In this document: piece after piece, positions 43,521-54,876 of the stretch
How positions within the stretch are numbered: position 1 is the stretch's first letter
Layout of the letters: every line of letters starts with the position of its first letter
From: Halichoerus grypus
Lineage: Eukaryota; Chordata; Mammalia; Carnivora; Phocidae
DNA length: 64,000 nucleotides
NCBI RefSeq assembly: GCF_964656455.1
Contig: NC_135721.1
Coordinates: 46,879,530 to 46,943,529, forward strand
Direction: 5' to 3'
Translations under genes and position numbers: made by a program
The notes under the pieces: generated by a model
What the model saw: only the letters and a program-made list of their open reading frames with translations
The model's database searches: none
What the model was told of the DNA's origin: nothing

Positions 43521-43695
43521 TGATGCAGGATGGACGGAAGGACAGATGCAGGGACGGACGCAGGGACAGACGGAGGGACAGACGCAGAGACAGACACAGG
43601 GACAGACACAGGGACGGACGCAGGGACAGATGCAGGATCTGATGCAGGGATGGATCCAGGGACGGATGCAGGGATGGATGCAGGGATGGATGCAA
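43521..43695. repeat. 12-bp minisatellite inside L2
   Basis: About 14 units of a 12-base motif close to 'gacgcagggaca', grading to 'gatgcagggatg' at the right. L2 consensus text is continuous on both sides, so the array grew inside the element. The 168-codon minus frame over it (Ser-Val-Pro-Ala repeats) is an artefact of the repeat. Confidence 0.92.
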
Positions 43696-43750
43696 GGGGA
43701 CCAGTTAGGAAGCTACTGAAATAACTGGATAAAAACATCATCTAGTTGAA
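43696..43750 (-). mobile_element. L2 LINE continuation, antisense
   Basis: 'ccagttaggaagctactgaa' is the next L2 segment after the minisatellite. Confidence 0.7.
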
Positions 43751-44309
43751 CATGGGGAGGGAAGTATGTTCTGAGGAGGAGGGGTTGCTTCTCCAGCAGA
43801 TGAAAGCTGCTCAGCTGTTTTCTGAGCCGTTTTGGTTCCCAGGCAAGCAGGTAAGAGGGAAGGGAGCTCTGGAAAGAGTCCGCAGAGAGGAAACAACAGA
43901 AGGAAGGTGTGGTGCCTGGACATGCTCTCCACGCTCCAGCTGGTCCTGGGTCTCTTCACCTCATTGCCCCCAAGTCCCCAGCTTCGGTGTACAGAGTCCA
44001 TTTTAAAAATTCTGGATAGAGTCAACAAATGCAAATTAAATACAGACATTTGGAAGCTAGTGGAATCAGGTTTGGGTGCAAAAGGACAATATATCTACCT
44101 ACCCCCACATTAGACATTTATTTAGATATTACTATTTCTTTTGACTGTGATACTTTTTGGTGTATGGGAGTAACATCCTTTCCCTACTGGTTCAAAATGT
44201 TGTCTTTGCTATTTAGTTGTTCCCATAACATTTGAGTCTTGCCTAGACTCTTGTTTTAATTCCTTTTCAGCTTTGTCATTTCCAGTAGCATGCCAGTTTG
44301 TTTCTTTTC

Positions 44310-45735
44310 TGTTTTTTAATTGTAGTAAAATGTACATAACATAAATTTTACCATTTTAATTATTTTTATTTTTATTTATTTATTCTCAGTAAGCTCAACA
44401 TCCCATGTGGGGCTTGAACTCACAACCCTGAAATCAAGAGTCACATGCTCTACCAACTGAGCCAGCCAGGAGCCCCCTCCCCTAATTATTTTTAAGTGTA
44501 CAATTCAGTGACCATTCAATTGCACAGTGCTGTTGCAACCATTACTCTATCCATCTCCAGAACATCATCCCCACAGAAATTTGCACCTATTAAACATTAA
44601 ATCCCCACGACTCCCTCCCAAGCCCCTGGTAAACTCTACTCTACTTTTTTCACTCTATTAATTTGTCTATCCTAGGCACTTCATGTGAATGGAATCACAC
44701 AACATGTGGCCTTTTGTGTCTGGCTTCTTTTACTTAGCATGATGTTTTCAAGGTTCATCCATGTTGTGGCATGATCAGAATTTCATTCTTTTTAAGGGCT
44801 GAATAATGTTGCTTGTGTATATGTTACATTTTGTGTATCCATTCATCTGTTGATGGACATTTAGATCATTTCTTCCTTTTGGTTATCCTGAATGGTGAGG
44901 CTATGAACCCTGATGTGAAAGTATCCGAGTCCCTGCGGTCTGTTCTGTGGGAGATACACCCTGGGATGAAATTGCTACATCCTATACTATGTTTCACTTT
45001 TTGAGGAACCTTCAAACTTTTTCGCAGCAGCTGCACCATTTTGCGTTCCCACTGGCAAGGTAGGAGGGCTCCAGTTTCTCCACATCTTCACCAATACTTG
45101 TTATTTTCTCTTTCTTTCGTTTTTTCCTTTTTTTTTGAAAATAGCCATCCTGATAGGTGTGAAGTGGTAGTTCACTGAGATTTTGATTTGCATTTCCTTG
45201 ACGATGAGTGATGTTGGGGATCTTTTCATATGCTCATTGGCCATTCATATGTCTTCTTTTGGGAAATGTCTACTCAAGTTCTTTGCTCATTTAAAAATTG
45301 GGTTGTTTGTTTTGTTGTTGAGTTGTAGGAGTTCTTTGTATTCTGTATATTAATTTTTATCAGATACATGTCTTGCAAGTACTTTCTCCCATTTTATTGA
45401 TTGACTCTTTACTGTCTTGATAGTTTCCCTTGACACACCGAAATTTGTAATTTTGATGTAGTCCGATTTATCTATTTTGTTGACTGTGCTTTTGGTGTCA
45501 CATCCAAGAAATCATAGCCACATCCAACATCATTACGTGTCTTTGCTATGTGTTCTTCTAAGAGTCTTATAGTTTTAGCTCTTAGGTTTAGGTCTTTAAC
45601 CCATTTTGAGATAAATTTGTCTATAGACTATAAGGTAAGGGCCCAATTTCATTCTTTTGCATGTGGATATCCAATTTGCCCAGTATCCTTTGTTGAAAAG
45701 ACTGTCCTCTTCCCCTTGAACACAAAGGTTTCTGG
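44310..45735 (-). mobile_element. Old L1 3' half, antisense
   Basis: 'tacataacataaattttacc', 'tccattcatctgttgatgga' and 'ctgataggtgtgaagtggta' are reverse-complement L1 ORF2/3' motifs. A SINE lies at 44365-44477. It ends abruptly at about 45735. Confidence 0.85.
44365..44477 (-). mobile_element. Older tRNA-SINE, antisense
   Basis: T-rich tail, 'cccatgtggggcttgaactc', and head end 'gagccagccaggagcccc'. Confidence 0.87.
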
Positions 45736-46160
45736 TTGCTGTGGGTCCTGTCACGGTTCTCACCAGCAATGCACGTTCTTCTCCTAACTCTTGTCACACA
45801 CATCCACCGCAAACAAGCTATCTTGGGGATGTTCTGCAGAATAGCATTAACAGCATAGAGAGGCAAGCTTGTGATTGGCTATCAAGCAGTGACATGTTCA
45901 TGAAAGATGCCCAATCTTTAAGGACTAAAAAGTAGTTCTCAACAGCATTCAGAATACCTTGTTGACCTTTGCTACCCAAAGGGGGTGTTTTGTAGAACCC
46001 CCCACTCCATCCCCTTAAGTCATAAGGATGAAAAAAAATTCCCTTCATTAGGGAAATGCAAATGAGTATCCTTCCACTGAAAAGGTGCATTGCATAATAT
46101 GACAATACTTCTGGTGATATTTGTCTAATACGTGACAAGTGTTAAATGATTATTCTTTTA
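45736..46160. other. Intergenic, nothing recognised
   Basis: Unique-looking sequence between L1 and the SINE pair. No gene seen. Confidence 0.4.
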
Positions 46161-46175
46161 AAAATGTAAAATCAT

Positions 46176-46377
46176 AGGGCGCTTGGGTGGCTCAGTTGGT
46201 TAAGCATCTGCTGTCTGCTCAGGTCATGATCTCAAGGTCCTGGGATGAAGCCCTTATTAGGATCCCCGTTCAGCGGGGAGTCATCAGCTTCTCCCTCTGC
46301 CTCTCCTGCCCCCCTCCCCCCACACCCCCCTCCTGCTCATGAGTACGCTCTCTCAAATAAATAAAATCTTTAAAAAA
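46176..46377 (+). mobile_element. Older tRNA-SINE, outer copy of nested pair
   Basis: Preceded by 'aaaatgtaaaatcat' (46161-46175). The matching duplicate is found only after the second SINE (46582-46596), proving that the inner SINE landed in this copy's tail. Confidence 0.92.
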
Positions 46378-46379
46378 TG

Positions 46380-46574
46380 TGGGCGCCTGGGTGGCTCAGT
46401 GGTTAAGCATCTGCCTTTGGCTCAGGTCATGGTCCCAGGGTCCTGGGATTGAGCCCCGCGTCCGGCTCCCTGCTCCTCAGGAAGCCTGCTTCTCCCTCTC
46501 CCACTCCCCCTGGTTGTGTTCCCTCTCTCGCTGTGTCTCTCTGTGTCAAATAAGTAAATAAAATCTTAAAAATA
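46380..46574 (+). mobile_element. Younger tRNA-SINE nested in the tail of the first
   Basis: Near-consensus copy. The target duplication 'aatctttaaaaa(a)tgt' consists of the outer SINE's own tail (46364-46379 and 46575-46589). Confidence 0.93.
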
Positions 46575-46596
46575 ATCTTTAAAAATGTAAAATCAT

Positions 46597-47265
46597 GACT
46601 CTCATACAAATATAAAATAAACACTTGTGAAATGTCCTATTTAGCTCATTAATTACTGAAGAGAGCACTAGCATGCTATATAACCAGTCCAAAGGAGACT
46701 CAAAGTTGCCCACACTTATATTCGGAGAAGTGCTGGAAGGAATTCACCAATAGATGCCGTAGGGTGACCTCACTTTCCACCAAACTCTATTTGTTTTCTA
46801 TGGACAAGAATTACTTGTATTACTAGCAGTTTTCTATAACTTGCAGAGCTGTAAAATACCACAAAGACAAGGAAGGGTGGAAGTAATGCTGATACGTGAG
46901 CTCATTTTAGTCTTTCCAATTTTCCTCCAGAAGAAAAGTGTACTTGAAGCTGAGATACGCTGCTTTGATGGCGGGAGATTTTGCTTTCCCCCGAACATGA
47001 AACTGCCTTTCTGACAGCCGCTACTTGTCATGGATGATTTTCTTCTCTTTCCTTGGGATAAATAAGCGGAAGAGGATGTGAGCTGAATGGGTACAACTGT
47101 TTCTTTCTTTTCTTATTTTATTTGTGAGTTTTCCAGTAAAATATTGGATGTCCGAATACATGTCCCAACACGTTATAGCAAACTCACTCCATTGTTTGCT
47201 TTAAAAAATATATGTATTTTTCAATCACAAAGTAAAGCTAAGGTTGATGACTCATACTCATTCTT
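46597..47265. other. Intergenic, nothing recognised
   Basis: No exon or repeat that I can defend. Confidence 0.4.
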
Positions 47266-47269
47266 TTTT

Positions 47270-47700
47270 CTTTTTCAAAATAGTATTTACCAAGCTTCTC
47301 CTGTATTTTAAGAACTGTTATAGGCACTAGAGATACAGTAGTGAGTGAAATAAGACCCCTACCCTTATTAAGCTCACAGTCTTGTGGGGGACACAGACAA
47401 TAAGAATAATATGATATCAGGGAATAGTAAGTGCTCTGAAGGGTAAGAGAATGAAGTGGATAATGTGAACAGAGAGCTGAATGAAGAGAAGGAGCAGGTC
47501 ATGTGAACACCTGAAAGAGGCTAGTAGCATAGGGACAAGAACTTACAGGAGCATCAGTAGTCCCGCAAAATCACAGAGGTTCGTATTGGTCTATTCAACA
47601 AACTTTTCCTGTGCCCCTACTGTGTACCAGGCTCTGTTCTGGGTGCTTACAATACAAACTGTTGCGGAGGCCAGAATTTTGCTGTCCATAAGGATATGGA
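47270..47700 (-). mobile_element. L2 LINE 3' ends, antisense
   Basis: 'cacagtcttgtgggggacac' and, at 47585-47650, a second 3' end 'ctactgtgtaccaggctctg'. Two antisense L2 pieces. Confidence 0.7.
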
Positions 47701-47739
47701 AAGAGGAAGGTATATTTCTGTCTGTTGATTTCTTGTTCC

Positions 47740-48020
47740 GTCTACCCACACCCCTTCATCATACACGATTTTTCAAAATCCAACTTCATTGATCCTTCTT
47801 CCCAAAAGCATTTCCTGTCACTCAAGCCAAAGTGGCCTCCACTGCGCGCTCTCAAAGAACCTGGTGCATATTTGTATTAAAGCACTCATTACACTTGATT
47901 ATAATCATCTCTTGCTTGTCCGCCTTCCTCACTGGACGGCACACCCCCCCTAAAGGCAAGCTCATCACTCTATTCAGCTTTGCACTTCTGAGGCCCAGCA
48001 CAAAATCTGGAATATCCTAG
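47740..48020 (+). mobile_element. L2-like LINE 3' region, sense
   Basis: 'cattacacttgattataatc', 'aaaggcaagctcatcactct' and 'gaggcccagcacaaaatctg' follow the L2 3' order. Confidence 0.55.
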
Positions 48021-48387
48021 CTCTTGACAAGTACAGAAAAGTGGTGAGAGTAAGGAGTTGGGGGTCTTCCCATTTTTTTTGTTTTTCCATCTAAATCTTC
48101 TGAAATAAGTCTATTTTGGGCTTACAATGGGAAAGCAATCCACTTTATTTTTATTTTTTAATATATTTTTTCCACTTTATTTCTAAAACATGAATGAATA
48201 GACTATGGCCAGTTCTTACTTCCTTTACACAATTTTTTCTACAGAATGATTGAATGACCAAATTAAGCTAATACCTACAGTTGACAGGAAATGGTGAGGC
48301 TAACTCACAGGAAATCATGATAACAATGTACTTATAATGGCTAGGAGATCATGGAATACATTTTATAAAGATTTTCATCCAAATGGC

Positions 48388-48409
48388 GGGGGGGGGGGGC
48401 GGGGAGGGG
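48388..48409 (+). other. G-run with quadruplex potential
   Basis: An uninterrupted run of about 12 G, then GGGG and GGGG separated by one base each. Confidence 0.6.
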
Positions 48410-48421
48410 AGGAAAGTTGCT

Positions 48422-48541
48422 TCTGAGCTCTCTGGAAAACGGCATTCTCCAGGCTCTGAAAAGGCTGAGCTCCACAACATTGATGTTAGGCTGCCCTCTG
48501 GTGGATCCAGCACCACACAGCGAGGCTGGAAGTTCGAGGTC
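48422..48541. repeat. ~120-bp unit, copy 1 (with CTCF motif)
   Basis: Shares 'ctctctggaaaac.gcattct', 'ttaggctgccctctggtgga', '.ccacacagc' and 'ctggaagttc' with 49511-49632. The flanks of the two copies are unrelated. Confidence 0.8.
48489..48505 (-). promoter_or_regulatory. CTCF-type motif, minus orientation
   Basis: Reverse complement 'tccaccagagggcagcc' matches the CTCF core (CCASYAGRKGGCRS) at every core position. Confidence 0.7.
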
Positions 48542-48689
48542 CACTCCTCAGAAAACTTGTGTTTTTACAATGGAACGGTACCCTCAGCAAACACCCCAGA
48601 AGATAAGTTGGAGAAGAAACCCTGGAGCAAATACACCAGGTTCTGATATGCCCGACAGTCCTTTGCTAACGAATCCTATTCTTATTACT

Positions 48690-48810
48690 AATATGTATAA
48701 GACACTTAAGTAAGCCTTCTCACAATGTTGTAGGCTGTGTTATTCTCAAGTGACGAGAAAACTGAGGCTTGCAGGAAAGCAATGACTGGTCAGAGGTCAC
48801 ACAGCACACG
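48690..48810 (-). repeat. MIR SINE, antisense
   Basis: 'gacgagaaaactgaggcttg' and 'cagaggtcacacagcacacg' are reverse MIR core phrases. Confidence 0.7.
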
Positions 48811-49510
48811 TGTTGGATGTTTTCTGCAGCCACAGATACTGTGCACCTACTATGAACCCGTCATGGAGATGGACATAGGGAAATGATTTACTCTGAAGAA
48901 AGCATGAAAGTACAGAATGATGGTTGCTGGGATGGAGGCGTGCACCATGCATTTTGTCCAGACTAGGGCAGTTGGGAAAGTTTCCCAGCAGGATGGAGAA
49001 TTGCACTGAGCCCTGAAGATACAATGTATATAACTGAGGAAGTCCGAAGACTAGCTCAGTCACGAGACCAGAGAGGATATCACCGCCCTCCCTGACACAC
49101 ACACAAATACCAGACTTCAGTTGGAAGATGGACGGATGGTGAATGCTCTGTTTTACAGGAAGTTCTAGAGTCTTCAATTGGACAAGTTTTCTGGGAAGTT
49201 GAGTTACTGCTTTGGGTAGTATAAATATATTTTAAAACTAGTAGCCGATACTTTAAAAAATGTATTACAGATATCCTTATTACCAAAATCAGATCTTTAT
49301 AATATTTTCTGGATTGTTCCTCCTCCTGGTCCTTGGTCTTGGGGAAACCAAGCAAACCAAACCTGACCACCCTCCCAATGGAGTCCCTAATTATTCCTGT
49401 TGCCTATTTTAATAACATTTGGAACAAATGACAGCTATTCTGTCAGTGGTTCATTTCTTTTTCATTTGCCTCCTTCACCAAACTGAGATGTATGACATCA
49501 AGGATCAGGC

Positions 49511-49632
49511 CTGAGGTCTCTGGAAAACTGCATTCTCGGGACTCTGGAAGGCCTAGATCCGCCTTGCTGCTGGTTAGGCTGCCCTCTGGTGGATACAGCG
49601 CCACACAGCAAGACTGGAAGTTCTAGTGTCCG
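49511..49632. repeat. ~120-bp unit, copy 2 (with CTCF motif)
   Basis: Direct repeat of 48422-48541, offset by about 1,088 bases and roughly 80 percent identical by eye. Confidence 0.8.
49577..49593 (-). promoter_or_regulatory. CTCF-type motif, minus orientation
   Basis: Identical 17-base motif to 48489-48505, kept unchanged while the surrounding unit diverged. Confidence 0.7.
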
Positions 49633-50172
49633 AGAGGATGAGGATGGGAAGGTGGGACCAGGGCATGCACGGATTTGGAAATCATAATGATTTCTTCGTT
49701 AGGAGGGCACTGAGGGGTGTTCAGAGATTTAAAGAAAAAGAATAACAAGGGTTTCATATCCCAGACGAGCACCGCCGCCCCCCAACAAAAAAACAAAAAA
49801 AGAACGACAAGGTCAGGTTTGCACTTTAGTAAGGTCTTTGTCACTGCAGAGTGGAGAACGGATTGCAGCCAGAGATAAGGGAGATGATTTAAGAGGAGGG
49901 GGGTGATCCCAGCAAGACATGATAGCGCCCTGGACTCCGGTGGCATCTGAGGGCCGGTGAGAAGTGACAGTACAAGTGAGGACAAAGAACCAACGAGCCC
50001 TGCTAATTCACAGGGTGTAGGGAAGCTTCTCATTCCTTCCTGGGCAATTCAGTGGATGGTGGCATCATGTGCTGAGATAGGGGGCTTGAGGCGGGGAGCA
50101 GATTTGGGGGAACAGACCAAGTATGCTTTGGAACTGTTGACTTTGGGGTGCAAGCAGAGGAGTCCATTAGAA

Positions 50173-50362
50173 GGGCTCCTGGGTGGTTCAGTCGGTTAAG
50201 CATCCAACTTTTGATTTTGGCTTAGGTCATGATCTCAGGGTCGTAGGATCGAACCCCAAGCCGGACTCCACACTCAGCGTGGAGTCTGCTTGAAGATTCT
50301 CTCTCTTCCTCTCCCTCTGCCCCTCCCCCCTGCTCACACACTCTCTCCCTCTAAATAAATAA
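50173..50362 (+). mobile_element. tRNA-SINE, left arm of inverted pair
   Basis: 'gggctcctgggtggttcagt' head to 'aaataaataaataaaatctt' tail. Confidence 0.92.
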
Positions 50363-50374
50363 ATAAAATCTTTT

Positions 50375-50568
50375 ATTTTTTTTTAAGATCTTATTTATTT
50401 ATTTGAGAGAGAGAGAGAGAGAGCATGCATGAGCAGGGCAGGGAGGAGCAGAGAGAGAGGGAGACGCAGACTCTCAGCTGAGTAGGGAGCCCGATGTGGG
50501 GCTCGATCCCAGGATCATGACCTGAGTAGAAGACAGACGCTTAACTGACTGAGCCATCCAGGCGCCCC
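50375..50568 (-). mobile_element. tRNA-SINE, right arm of inverted pair
   Basis: Antisense copy inserted in the first copy's tail. 'aataaaatcttt' flanks it at about 50362-50374 and 50569-50580. Confidence 0.92.
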
Positions 50569-50582
50569 AATAAAATCTTTAA

Positions 50583-50622
50583 GAAAGGAAGGAAGGAAGG
50601 AAGGAAGGAAGGAAGGAAGGAA

Positions 50623-50680
<58 letters not shown>

Positions 50681-50682
50681 AA
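50583..50682 (+). repeat. (GGAA)n-(GAAA)n microsatellite
   Basis: About 11 GGAA/GAAG units followed by about 14 GAAA units, grown from the SINE tail. Confidence 0.97.
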
Positions 50683-50689
50683 TGTTCAC

Positions 50690-51060
50690 TAGAAAGCTGG
50701 AGGGGAGCCTGGAGCTTGGGAGAGAGGCCTGGGTGGGGCAGCAGACGGTGGAACCATGGAAATGAGGAGGCCACTCAGGAGGGGCTGGGATGTGAGACAG
50801 GAAGGCGGCCTAGGACAGAGGCCGGGTGAACAGCAACTTCCAGGCGACATGTAGGTAAAGTGAGCCATAAAGGGTCCAGAGAAGGAGCTGCTGGAGACAG
50901 AAAGCTGGATGTGTGGGCAAGCCGATGGAAGAGAGGAGGCTGCAGATGGATGGTCAGCCAGAACCAAAGTCCTGGCCTGTTTGCTGAGAGCAAGCTGACC
51001 GCTGGCTTTTGATATTGTTGCAGAGAGTTGAACGGTAACCTTAGTGAGCACCATTTAGTA
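50690..51060 (-). mobile_element. L2-like LINE, antisense (weak)
   Basis: 'gagccataaagggtccagag' and 'ggctgcagatggatggtcag' loosely fit the reverse L2 internal region. The minus frames of 98-121 codons are not convincing as genes. Confidence 0.35.
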
Positions 51061-51129
51061 AGAAGCCACATTGCTGGTGTTAACTTAATCAGTACTTTTT
51101 TTAGAGAGCATATGAAAGTTGAGGCATTG

Positions 51130-51207
51130 ATTTCTTTTCTTTCTTGAACTCACGACCCTGAGATCAAGAATCACATGCTGTACTGACAGAGCCAGCCAGG
51201 AGCCCCC
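51130..51207 (-). mobile_element. Older tRNA-SINE, antisense, partial
   Basis: 'cttgaactcacgaccctgag' to 'gagccagccaggagccccc'. Confidence 0.82.
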
Positions 51208-51695
51208 AGGTTGAGGGCCTGAGAACACTGAGCACAGATATTACAGAGTAACTTGCTGGGATACAGCTAATTAGTCTTAGTGCTTTTTTTCCCCACCCCC
51301 ACTGGAAGGCAAGCCTCCTTGTAGGTCTAAAGATGTGAGCTCGCCTCCCCTCTTTCCACCCCCCAGGGAAATCCAGAGCTTATGGGTTTTAGGACCCCGA
51401 GGAGATCATGCTTCTTCCTGGGAAGACAAGGGTAGAGACCTCTGTTTGGAGGAGAGGTTGAAACCCCTGGCCTGGGCTCTAGAAAGAGTAGCAGATCTAG
51501 CTGCCCCTGAAGAAGGGGGAGCGGAGTCTGGAGGAATGCACAATGTGCGGGCAGAGTCCCTTGCCCACTGTTAGGCGTATGGGAAGCTGGATGGGAAATC
51601 ATTGCAAGATGCCAGTCATGGAAGGGGGAGGGGGTGCTGCAGGGATCAGCCCCAGACTATCCAGAAGAATTAGTTTTACTAGAAGGCTGAATTTT

Positions 51696-51894
51696 TTTTT
51701 TAAAGATTTTATTTATTTATTTGAGAGACAGAGAGTGCAAGCGAGAGAGTACAAGGAGGGGGAGCAGCAGAGGGAGAGGGAGAAGCAGACTTCCCACTGA
51801 GCAGGGAGCCGATGCGGGGCTCGATCCCAGGACCCTGAGACCATGACCTGAGCTGAAGCCAGACGTTTCATCGACTGAGCCACCCAGGTGCCGT
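51696..51894 (-). mobile_element. Carnivore tRNA-SINE, antisense, with target duplication
   Basis: Flanked by 'agaaggctgaatttt' and 'agaagactgaatttt' (51681-51695 and 51895-51909). Confidence 0.93.
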
Positions 51895-51909
51895 AGAAGA
51901 CTGAATTTT

Positions 51910-53155
51910 GCTGAGACCTGAGGAATACTAGCTTGAGAAATATGTTTTCTAATCTGAAAGGAAATAGTCATAAAATGTAGTGACTTAGGCTTCCATTTTC
52001 TGTCCTAGGTATTTGTTTATAGAAACATACATTATTTTACATTTATATTTTACATAACATTTTAATCAATGTTAACTAGAGACTCAAGGAACGAAAGTAA
52101 CAAGTTGCTAGAGAAGGATCATTTCTAATTTTATAATAATGTTTATTGGTTTACTATCACAAAAGTAACACATACTTGAAGGAAGTGGGATTTGATTTTA
52201 TCCTACTTATCAGCAAAAGTAAGTGAGCCTGTTGCTGTTTCAGGGATACTGGTAGAAAACACAAGGCTGCTGGCCAGAGACAAAGGACTTTATTGCTCAT
52301 GCATCCGCATGTTTGCAAAGTTCCCTTTACCCCCTCCCCATCCCACACGGGTGATACCATGCGCACAAAGGGATGGCGCATGCAGTAGGTTTGCTTTGCA
52401 GCTGACGAATAGTGAACCTGGTGAATCCTCTGCTTTTTTAGCAAACAGGAAACAAGCCTATTCTTTGTCCTGGTGAAACATGACCTTATCCCTCAAGGTT
52501 GCTTACTGCAAACTCAATCCTGAGTAATGATCCGGATAAAGAGCAGTCAGAGCACACCCAGTAAGACATGCAGGAGCTCCAGAGACTTGTGAGGATTATC
52601 CCTCCCAGTAGTACTTATTGTAGGAAAGGTGAAAACATAAATAAGGAGTAAAATCGACCTCTTACATACATTTCCCATCAACTTCGTTGTTAATTTAGTT
52701 CTACAAAATGGATCCAAAGTCGAGCGAGGTTTATGGGCAACCACTGGAGTCACACACCAAACTCAGGTGATAATGTTTTTGAAACTGTGGCATAAATGCT
52801 CCTGTTAGGGGTAGCTAAAACTCCTTATACAGTATTGGCCTTACTCCTTGGGACTGGGATGACTCACTCAGGAAGGGTCCCTGAGGGGTCTCCATTTCCC
52901 CAAAGCTTGAGAATGATCCTTCAGGTGTCCCTGAGATGGTGCTAATGTCCTCTGTCTCAGAATGTGGTGAGGGTTTCCTCACAGAGCCTACAGTTGTCCA
53001 CTTCCAAGCCCTTGCCTTTCACCAGCCTGCTGTCAAATTTCAGCAGAGTCCCTCCAGAATGGCTTCGAATAAGGACTGATCTCTACAGCAGAACGCTACA
53101 TTCAGTTCTGAGCTCAGAAGGCCCCTGCTCCTCAAGCTGGGTCATATTTCAGAGC
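51910..53155. other. Intergenic, nothing recognised
   Basis: No exon or repeat I can name. Frames of 68-95 codons on both strands look like chance. Confidence 0.4.
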
Positions 53156-53159
53156 TCTT

Positions 53160-53340
53160 TATGTTACTCCATCATCTATTCATTATTTCCTCTTCATTCA
53201 GTTTATTAAATATATACTGAGATGCTACCAGACTGGCAATTCTGCTAGGACTGAGAGCTCATGCTTCTGCCCTCAAGAAACCGACCCCGAGGGAATCTCA
53301 AGCAAGTATTTTTACACCAAGTGCTCATTATGATGGCTGT
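53160..53340 (-). mobile_element. L2 LINE 3' end, antisense
   Basis: 'cattcagtttattaaatata' and 'ctcatgcttctgccctcaag' fit a decayed L2 tail. Confidence 0.5.
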
Positions 53341-54300
53341 TAATGACGTCATGTGATTTTTTTGGCAATAGCTAAATAAGATGCTATATTACTTCTCAAA
53401 ATTAAAGTTGTGGGAAAAATGATTGCTTGATCCGTGTAGAGTCCTTGGGAGGAAATTACTGTGTTTGTATATCTTGATATTAATTAGCAGAGATGCATGT
53501 GAGGTGCTAAAAATGTAACAGAAAATGAATTGAGCAGTAAGTATACAAGAGAACATCAGCATCTCTCTTGATAATCTGACAAAGGAAGAAACTGTTCAGA
53601 TTGAACAACTAAGTCAATAAACCAAGACAAGATCTGAGAAGAAGACCATGACTTGGGTTGTGTCGTCTCCCTCTCACTTTCCCAAGGGAAGAAGAGAGTG
53701 GCCACTGGGGTGACAACACAGGCCAGCTGGGCGGTGTGTTCTCAGTGTGACAGCTCGCCGTCCTGGTACCTGGGGAGCTGGGGACCCAGAAATACCAGTA
53801 GCACATGTTAGAAGTAATCCCTCATGGGGTGGTCATGTCACTGTCCCCAACCTGTGCAACCTACTCTCCTAGCAAACACTAACACTTTGAAACAAGTTGG
53901 TTTTTTTGTGTTTGTTTTTGTTTTCAAGAAAAAACTTCTTGGATTCGATTGATTAGTATTTCTTAATGAAAATTTTAATCTCCTAGTTCCATCCACATTA
54001 GCAAAATTCCATTTCATAGTCAATTATAAGCCACTAGGTTTACCCTACAGCACTAATATTCCTTCAATCAATTTATCAAAAAAGATGTGAAGGGCTGCGG
54101 ATCATGGAGACAGAATTTTGTAGTGAATACATCTTTGAATGGGCAGAAATCTAACTAAATAGTAATCAATTAATGTCACTCCCAGTCCTTTCCTCTAATG
54201 GGCATCGACATCAGCCAACCAAGGAGTGCCCTCAGGTCAAGACCACACTTGCAAAAGCTGTGTGTTCGGTGTGACTTCTCTTGTATATGCAGAGAACGCT
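53341..54300. other. Intergenic, nothing recognised
   Basis: No supportable feature. Confidence 0.4.
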
Positions 54301-54304
54301 GAGT

Positions 54305-54395
54305 TTAACAACTTGTTCAAGGTCACTTTCACTCAGCAAAATGAGTGTTTGATTCAAGCCAGCTCTATCAAATCCCCAAATCTGTGCTTTTCAGG
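54305..54395 (-). repeat. MIR SINE fragment, antisense
   Basis: 'acttgttcaaggtcactttc' and 'gattcaagccagctctatca' are reverse MIR text. Confidence 0.6.
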
Positions 54396-54660
54396 GCAGG
54401 GAAGAGAGAAAGCTTGCTGAATGTGTGAGAATTTGAGGGCGGAATACCCATCCTTACCCCTTCTCAACTCCAACCAGTGCCCCAACCAGTGATCTGGTCT
54501 ACTGCATGTCTCGAGTATCTGACTGAGATTATATTCAAAGACATTCAGATGTTGGTTAAAAAGAAAGAAAAGAAAAGAAAAACACCATGCATTGCACTAC
54601 TCAGATATTTTGAGGCTGAGTTAAATAAGACTGGATGATTATTATCAAAACTCTCAGCCT

Positions 54661-54860
54661 TGGGGCGCCTGGGTGGCTCAGTTGTTAAGCGTCTGCCTTC
54701 GACTCAGGTCATGATCCCAGGGTCCTGGGATCGAGCCCCGCATCGGGCTCCCTGCTCAGTGGAGAGCCTGCTTCTCCCTCTCCCACTCCCCCTGCTTGTG
54801 TTCCCTCTCTCGCTGTGTCTCTCTCTGTCAAATAAGTAAAATCTTAAAAAAAAAAAAAAA
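54661..54860 (+). mobile_element. Youngest-looking tRNA-SINE, perfect duplication
   Basis: Near-consensus body, 19-base A-run at the tail, and an exact 14-base duplication 'aaaactctcagcct' at 54647-54660 and 54861-54874. Confidence 0.97.
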
Positions 54861-54876
54861 AAAACTCTCAGCCTAT

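Noticed and set aside
43521..43695. Regular short repeats as a CRISPR array
   Set aside because: This is a mammalian genome, and the units are contiguous 12-mers without spacers.
43235..43741. 168-codon minus frame rich in Ser-Val-Pro-Ala repeats
   Set aside because: It is the translation of the 12-bp minisatellite, whose period keeps all frames open, plus antisense L2.
50541..50774. 77-codon minus frame with phenylalanine/leucine/serine repeats
   Set aside because: It is the translation of the GGAA/GAAA microsatellite.
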